This document shows, in pieces, positions 58,767 to 64,000 of a stretch of DNA of 64,000 bases (positions are counted from its first letter, which is position 1; every line of letters starts with the position of its first letter). A model generated the notes under the pieces. That model was not told the DNA's origin. It was given only the letters and a program-made list of their open reading frames with translations, and did not search any database. This stretch comes from Mesostigma viride (lineage: Eukaryota; Streptophyta; Mesostigmatophyceae; Mesostigmatales; Mesostigmataceae). The DNA lies in the NCBI GenBank assembly GCA_009746045.1, contig RPFO01000692.1, positions 601,140 through 665,139 of the forward strand, written 5' to 3'. A program made the position numbers and the translations under genes.

Positions 58767-59160
58767 TGTCTTCACGTCTTCACGTCTTCACGTCTTCACG
58801 TCTTCACGTCTTCACCGCGTCTTCACCTGTCTTCACCACGTCTTCACGTCTTCGCGTCTTCACGTCTTCACGGCTTCACCTGAACACCTGAACTTCACCT
58901 GAACTTGCCGTATCGTGTCTTCACGTCTTCACGTCTTCACGTCTTCACGTCTTCACGTCTTCACCGCGTCTTCACCTGTCTTCACCACGTCTTCACGGCT
59001 TCACGTCTTCACGTCTTCACGGCTTCACCTGAACACCTGAACTTCACCTGAACTTGCCGTATCGTGTCTTCACGTCTTCACGTCTTCACGTCTTCACGTC
59101 TTCACGTCTTCACCGCGTCTTCACCTGTCTTCACCACGTCTTCACGGCTTCACCTGAACA
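58767..59160. repeat. (CTTCACGT)n 8-bp satellite, second block
   Basis: Three higher-order units of about 140 bases, each starting CTTGCCGTATCGTGTCTTCA, closely matching the block at 51.1-51.65 kb and in the same orientation. Confidence 0.92.
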
Positions 59161-59334
59161 CCTGAACTTTGCGTATCGTATCTTTCATACATTGCATCAT
59201 TTGCATGCCTTGGAGCTGCACGTCTTCAAGGAGTGTCACCCAGTTCCCGCTTGATTCAAATGCACTTCGCGCTTGAATTCGTGACTTCGCCCCGCTCAAG
59301 GTGGAAAGAATGATGGGCACTAGCCACGGGAACT

Positions 59335-59682
59335 ATGCCCGATGCTGATAGCCGAAGCGATGACATGGACGAATTGATTGATTTGTGTTATGCCGGGGAC
59401 GATTGTAGGAAATGGGTGCTAGGAAAGAAATCTGGTGCCATGAAAGTAGATTTTTTGGCCGGTGCAAACCACCAATGCGCCGGCCGATGTGGCAAGGTCC
59501 TGCACGGCAGCCAGAGCGCACCCAGCCAGAGCGTACCCAGCCGCTGCCGCCGCCGACCCCCGTACTGGTGGGCGTGGAACAGACGATGAGAGAGATGCAA
59601 CGAGCTATGGAGAACCAAAGCAAGAAGGTTGAAGAGCTTGGTTTGCAGCTGCGTCAAGAGGTGCAGAAACAAGTGGTCCAGC

Positions 59683-59724
<42 letters not shown>

Positions 59725-59761
59725 TGCAGCAGCAACTGCAGCAGCAACTGCAGCAACAACT

Positions 59762-59851
<90 letters not shown>

Positions 59852-59987
59852 CTTCAGTTCCCGCAGGCAGCGTCGGCAATGTCGCAGTTTCCACAGGCAT
59901 TGTCGGCACTGCAGCAGTTTTCGCAGGGACCGTCGGCAGCAGAGCAGTTCCCGCAGGGATCATCGGTGGTGCAGCAGTTCTTTGTGA
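59335..59987 (+). CDS. Hypothetical polyglutamine coiled-coil protein (frame uncertain)
   Basis: Two overlapping + strand frames, 59335-59589 and 59412-59987. The second has GVEQTMREMQRAMENQSKKV and EELGLQLRQEVQKQVVQLEQ, a good coiled coil, leading into about 45 Gln from a (CAG)n tract. The first has DELIDLCYAGDDCRKWVLG and CAGRCGKVLHG with paired Cys. A single-base shift would join them, so a frameshift or an intron may separate two parts of one gene. The Arg/Ser-rich tail after the Gln run is probably out of frame. Confidence 0.35.
59687..59850. repeat. (CAG)n tract
   Basis: CAGCAG runs interrupted by CAACTG units. The minus strand reads poly-Leu. Confidence 0.95.
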
Positions 59988-60061
59988 GTCATTCGTGTAG
60001 TGTTGAGTGGGTGGGGTGGGGGTGTGTGGGGGGGGGGGTGTAGGGGGATTTGACTGTGTGA

Positions 60062-61335
60062 CTGCGTGGCTGCTTGGCTGGAAAGGAGGGTGCGTGGCTG
60101 TGTGGCTGCGTGGCTGCGCTGCTGCGTGGCTGCGTGGCTGCTTGGCTGGAAAGGAGGGTGCGTGGCTGTGTGGCTGCGTGGCTGCGCTGCTGCGTGGCTG
60201 CGTGGCTGCGTGGCTGCGTGGCTGCGTGGCTGCGTGGCTGCGTGGCTGCGTGGCTGCGTGGCTGCGTGGCTGCTTGGCTGGAAAGGAGGGTGCGTGGCTG
60301 TGTGGCTGCGTGGCTGCGCTGCTGCGTGGCTGCGTGGCTGCGTGGCTGCTTGGCTGGAAAGGAGGGTGCGTGGCTGTGTGGCTGCGTGGCTGCGCTGCTG
60401 CGTGGCTGCGTGGCTGCGTGGCTGCGTGGCTGCGTGGCTGGAAAGGAGGGTGCGTGGCTGTGTGGCTGCGTGGCTGCGCTGCTGCGTGGCTGCGTGGCTG
60501 CATGGCTGCGTGGCTGCGTGGCTGCGTGGCTGCGTGGCTGCGTGGCTGCGTGGCTGCGTGGCTGCGTGGCTGTGTGGCTGCGTGGCTGCGCTGCTGCGTG
60601 GCTGCGTGGCTGCGTGGCTGCGTGGCTGCGTGGCTGCTTGGCTGGAAAGGAGGGTGCGTGGCTGTGTGGCTGCGTGGCTGCGCTGCTGCGTGGCTGCGTG
60701 GCTGCGTGGCTGCGTGGCTGCGTGGCTGCGTGGCTGCGTGGCTGCGTGGCTGGAAAGGAGGGTGCGTGGCTGTGTGGCTGCGTGGCTGCGCTGCTGCGTG
60801 GCTGCGCTGCTGCGTGGCTGCGTGGCTGCGTGGCTGCGTGGCTGCGCTGCTGCGTGGCTGTGTGGCTGCGTGGCTGCGCTGCTGCGTGGCTGCGTGGCTG
60901 CGTGGCTGTGTGGCTGCGTGGCTGCGTGGCTGCTTGGCTGGAAAGGAGGGTGCGTGGCTGTGTGGCTGCGTGGCTGCGCTGCTGCGTGGCTGCGTGGCTG
61001 CGTGGCTGGAAAGGAGGGTGCGTGGCTGTGTGGCTGCGTGGCTGCGCTGCTGCGTGGCTGCGTGGCTGCGTGGCTGCTTGGCTGGAAAGGAGGGTGCGTG
61101 GCTGTGTGGCTGCGTAGCTGCGCTGCTGCGTGGCTGCGTGGCTGCGTGGCTGCGTGGCTGCGTGGCTGCGTGGCTGCGTGGCTGCGTGGCTGCGTGGCTG
61201 CGTGGCTGCGTGGCTGCGTGGCTGCGTGGCTGCGTGGCTGCGTGGCTGCGTGGCTGGAAAGGAGGGTGCGTGGCTGTGTGGCTGCGTGGCTGCGCTGCTG
61301 CGTGGCTGCGTGGCTGCGTGGCTGCGTGGCTGGCT
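60062..61335. repeat. (GTGGCTGC)n 8-bp satellite
   Basis: Octamers with a higher-order unit marked by CTTGGCTGGAAAGGAGGG and CTGCGCTGCTGC variants, about ten times. Frames of up to 669 codons on either strand (Cys-Val-Ala-Ala-Trp-Leu-Arg-Gly or Ser-His-Ala-Ala-Thr-Gln-Pro-Arg) are repeat translations. Confidence 0.95.
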
Positions 61336-62140
61336 GGGGGGGGGGTGGGGTGCCGGGTGCGTGGATGCGTGGATGTGTGGCTGGGTGGGTGCGTCACTGC
61401 GTGGCTGGCTGGCTCTGTGGCTGCGTGGGCGGCTGGATGGCCGGGTCAGCGTGGCTGCGTGTTCAATGGGATGCTAATATGTTGTTGCCTTTGGATGCCA
61501 CAGTTCATGGATTCTTTTGTTCACATGCAGGTGCTGCCGTCTTCCCCATCGACGTCGTCAAGACCGATGTCGCCAAGAAGGATGATGCAATCACTCTCGG
61601 CCATGTTTAACTCATGTGGGCCTTCATGGCCATACGGGAAATATTATTGAATCAGTTCTTTGACACTGAGTTGGCACTACGCAACACCTTTGATGCACAT
61701 GAGTGCAGGGCGCATGTGTTGAAACCATGCAACCGTGGCGATCCCTCAAAAAGTTTGGTTATGTAATAAGTGACACAATTATTCCGGACGTATGATGGCC
61801 CAGCGTCCTGTAAGGTTGAGTTGTCTTGGAGGAGGAGCGTGATGACCGCGGAAGCCGCGTGGGTGTCTGTAGTGCTATATCTTGAAGATGTACGGTCTTG
61901 GAAGAGTTATGGTCTTGGAATCATATAATAATGAGCTTGGAATAAAGTTGCGGGCAGCCTTCAATTGGCATATGTTGTCTCATTGATGTTGTCTCATTGC
62001 GTTAATGGGTCAATTGTCTTAGTTTATATAATGTATATCTTGGGAAACTCATTGCTTCAATAAAATGCATGCTAGGCGCAATCAACCCCCACAAACACAT
62101 CTGAAAACTGCACACTGCATCAAATGTATCCTAGACAAAA
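61336..62140. other. Unassigned DNA
   Basis: The octamer decays to about 61460. No further gene is recognised. A short frame ending in a stop near 61608 follows an acceptor-like CACATGCAG and could be a last exon. Confidence 0.3.
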
Positions 62141-62169
62141 AAATGTATCCTAATCCGGTAAAACCACCC

Positions 62170-63081
62170 ACTGGCACACACAGCTTTTCCGTACGAGGCC
62201 CCGGCCCACCGTACCTTACCTGCACCCTGCCTGGTATATACCACCCGTATGAAATCCCCCATTGACCACTCGTCGTGCGAAGACCCCGGAGCCCTGGAAG
62301 CTGCATCATAGCCCACGGACGTGGCGGCGGAATGATCGCCTTGGCGACCGTGCTGGACCAACAAACGCTGTATCAGGTCTTGTCCCGATTGTACCGCTGC
62401 CACGAGCGCCTCTAGGTGTACCACGGGCTCCGCCGGCACCAGAATGCCCGTCTCCCTGGGACCTTCCGCGACCCGAGGTGGCGTCTCAGCCATGGTAGGT
62501 AGGCACGGTTCCTCCGCGGAACGGTGCGAGTGTCGAGCCGACGTGGTAGGTCTGCTGGGTCCCTCCGCGGGACGCGACAATGACGATCCGGCTCGGTCCG
62601 GCCGGGGAAGGGGATCCAAGGAGACCAGGAAGGTAGGCTCCTGTTGGCCCACATCCGGCCGGGGACGGGACTCCAAGGAGACAAGGAAGGTAGGCTCCTG
62701 TTGGCCCACATCCGGCGGTGGACCCACGGGGGCCGCATCAGAGGGCTCACCCCTGGCCGGCTGTTCTGTCCACGCCGCAGTGGATTCCGTCGTTCCCTGC
62801 CCCGGTCGCCGTGCAGCCTCACGCTCCAACTCAAGCGTGGCCGCCCACGTTCGTTCCCATGCATTGTCAATCATCCGGGCGGCGAGGTAGCGGCGGAGAC
62901 GCTCGGCGAGCGGTTCGTCCCTCGGTCCCCGAGTCTGAGCGGGAGCGCGAACGCGCGAGGGCGGCGAGGGCGAACGGCGAAGTGCAGGTCGTTCCGGAGC
63001 ACGCCGAGGAGCGGCCTGACTTCCCCCGCCCCACCCGGTTGCCCTTGGGATATACCGCGACTCCCGCCCGGAGGGTCGCAT
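62170..63081 (-). pseudogene. Retrotransposon gag-like ORF, 3'-truncated at the inverted repeat
   Basis: The frame starts at 63081 and runs about 300 codons to the inverted-repeat boundary, after which its last 13 codons are inverted-repeat sequence. The N-terminal 60 residues are Arg/Pro-rich. LAERLRRYLAARMIDNAWER and WAATLELEREAARR are helical, as in capsid-type regions. PDVGQQEPTFLVSL occurs twice in tandem. PVVHLEALVAAVQSGQDLIQ is another helix. The composition suggests a gag-like structural protein, but no diagnostic zinc knuckle is seen. It and the ORF at 45103-45739 face the candidate giant element from either side in the same orientation. Confidence 0.4.
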
Positions 63082-64000
63082 TTAGATGAACGCGGATCAG
63101 TGAGTTTCTGGTCTTCCCAAGATGTGATGAATGGAACCATGGTTTCAACCAGCGGCTTTTAACCTTTACCACAGTTGCCTCACTACCCTGTGGTCACTAG
63201 CCTGAGGCGGCAGTACCCACGGACGGTGTTGGGAAAAGACGCTTGGCCACTGCTGTGTCCGAGCCTTTCTAGGTCTCACCATTGCTGCCAGGCCTTGCAC
63301 GCCTTGGCAGGTCCGCCACTGTCAATTTCCTTGGTTGCATCAATCCAGGACGTCTGTCCTTCCATGAATGACAGTAACGCTCTGGATTTATCCGTCATGA
63401 CAAGTACCCATCCATCCCAGGCCTGCAGGACTGCCAGTCCTGAAGTCCTGTGACATTCTTGGTACCATCAACCAATATTGACCACAGTACCTCCTAGTGA
63501 CAGTCGGTCCTGTGACACGTAACGTGTGATGGTTCACCCAACACTGCCACGTGCCCTGTCCCTCACGTGTCCTTAGTCCTGGTACTGCTGTAGCGTCCGG
63601 CGGCATTACTTCGGGACTTGATAACTCTCAAGTTCCTTGTCCAAATGAGGCGTTTAGCACGGCGTTGGAAAGGCCACTTCAAGTATGATATGCTTAGCAT
63701 ATTGCATCACCAATATGCTAACTCCAACCCTTTCTTGTTTTGGAGCTGCAAGCTTCACACCATGACCAACCCATTCCTTGCTGCCTTGTGAAATGGACAC
63801 CTGGTTACCCTGGACTTATAATAAGCCTCATGAGCACCCCTTTTGCCACCTTAATGGTATCCTTCTTAGGGATCTATGGTTCAACCCTGCCATCTGATCA
63901 TTAACTTGACCTGCAGGTCATCCCCAACCCTTTCTTTTGCAACTGTACCTTGGCTTGGGCTTAAAGGAGGATATTGAATATTCCTTAGGCAACATATCCT
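63082..64000. other. Unassigned DNA upstream of the gag-like ORF
   Basis: No gene recognised. I searched it for the LTR tip TGTTACGTCC and did not find it. If the gag-like ORF belongs to an LTR element, its 5' LTR would be expected here or beyond the window. Confidence 0.3.

Larger units (their letters stand above)
45740..62169. mobile_element. Candidate 16.4-kb DNA transposon bounded by 29-bp inverted repeats
   Basis: Bases 45740-45768 are exactly complementary to 62141-62169 (tip GGGTGGTTTTACCGGATTAG). Both sides carry ACT outside the repeat (45737-45739 and 62170-62172), consistent with a 3-bp target duplication. The flanking DNA on each side is a minus-strand retrotransposon ORF that is cut at the boundary. 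Subterminal TGTATCCTA motifs occur twice near each end. There is no recognisable transposase inside, so either an unknown type or a chance pair of shared short elements is possible. Confidence 0.4.

Noticed and set aside
61535..61608. PIDVVKT resembling the mitochondrial carrier signature
   Set aside because: It stands alone after the octamer array, with no transmembrane helices or repeat of the motif before the stop. Chance is more likely.
59388..61650. 669-codon minus frame and 547-codon plus frame
   Set aside because: Both are the GTGGCTGC octamer read in frame. The short ends lack domains.

Overview
The window looks like nuclear DNA of a green alga. The one complete gene model is an interrupted terminal uridylyltransferase whose catalytic exons read like land-plant URT1. 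The introns have GT-AG borders and the interstitial telomeric repeats are of the TTTAGGG type. There is no operon structure and no ribosome binding site pattern. Placement in a chlorophyte lineage is an inference; I cannot name the species. Gene density is very low and most of the 64 kb is transposon debris and tandem repeats.

Layout. 1-4.4 kb: broken copies of a non-LTR retrotransposon (LINE) family with a (ATTA)n tail and a conserved 3' hairpin. 5.25-11.1 kb: one large (GGGA)n array split by two hAT-like DNA elements (6306-7654 and 8723-10209), then a (GAAT)n block. 11.1-17.1 kb: mostly unassigned DNA with a GC hairpin, an exact 221-bp tandem duplication and a candidate hAT-like element rich in CCGAAC. 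17.1-30.8 kb: a nine-exon URT1-like gene on the + strand. It has a 1245-residue low-complexity first exon, and most of its larger introns carry their own minisatellite or telomere-like array. 31.4-33.5 kb: two more internally deleted LINE copies, one with an intact ORF1. 36.7-38.7 kb: a two-exon armadillo-repeat gene on the - strand. 40.3-41.6 kb: the 3' part of a second LINE type with a zf-RVT-like end.

44.25-63.1 kb: the 3' LTR and last ORF of an LTR retrotransposon (44253-45739) and a separate gag-like ORF (62170-63081), both on the - strand. They flank a 16.4-kb segment (45740-62169) bounded by 29-bp perfect inverted repeats and ACT triplets. That segment may itself be a very large DNA transposon. 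It holds three different 8-bp-period satellites, a 173-bp satellite, tetranucleotide arrays, a perfect 117-bp-arm hairpin and several unrecognised ORFs.

The only confident cellular functions are mRNA 3' uridylation (URT1-like) and an ARM-repeat scaffold protein. All element boundaries and splice junctions were read by eye; no database search was possible.
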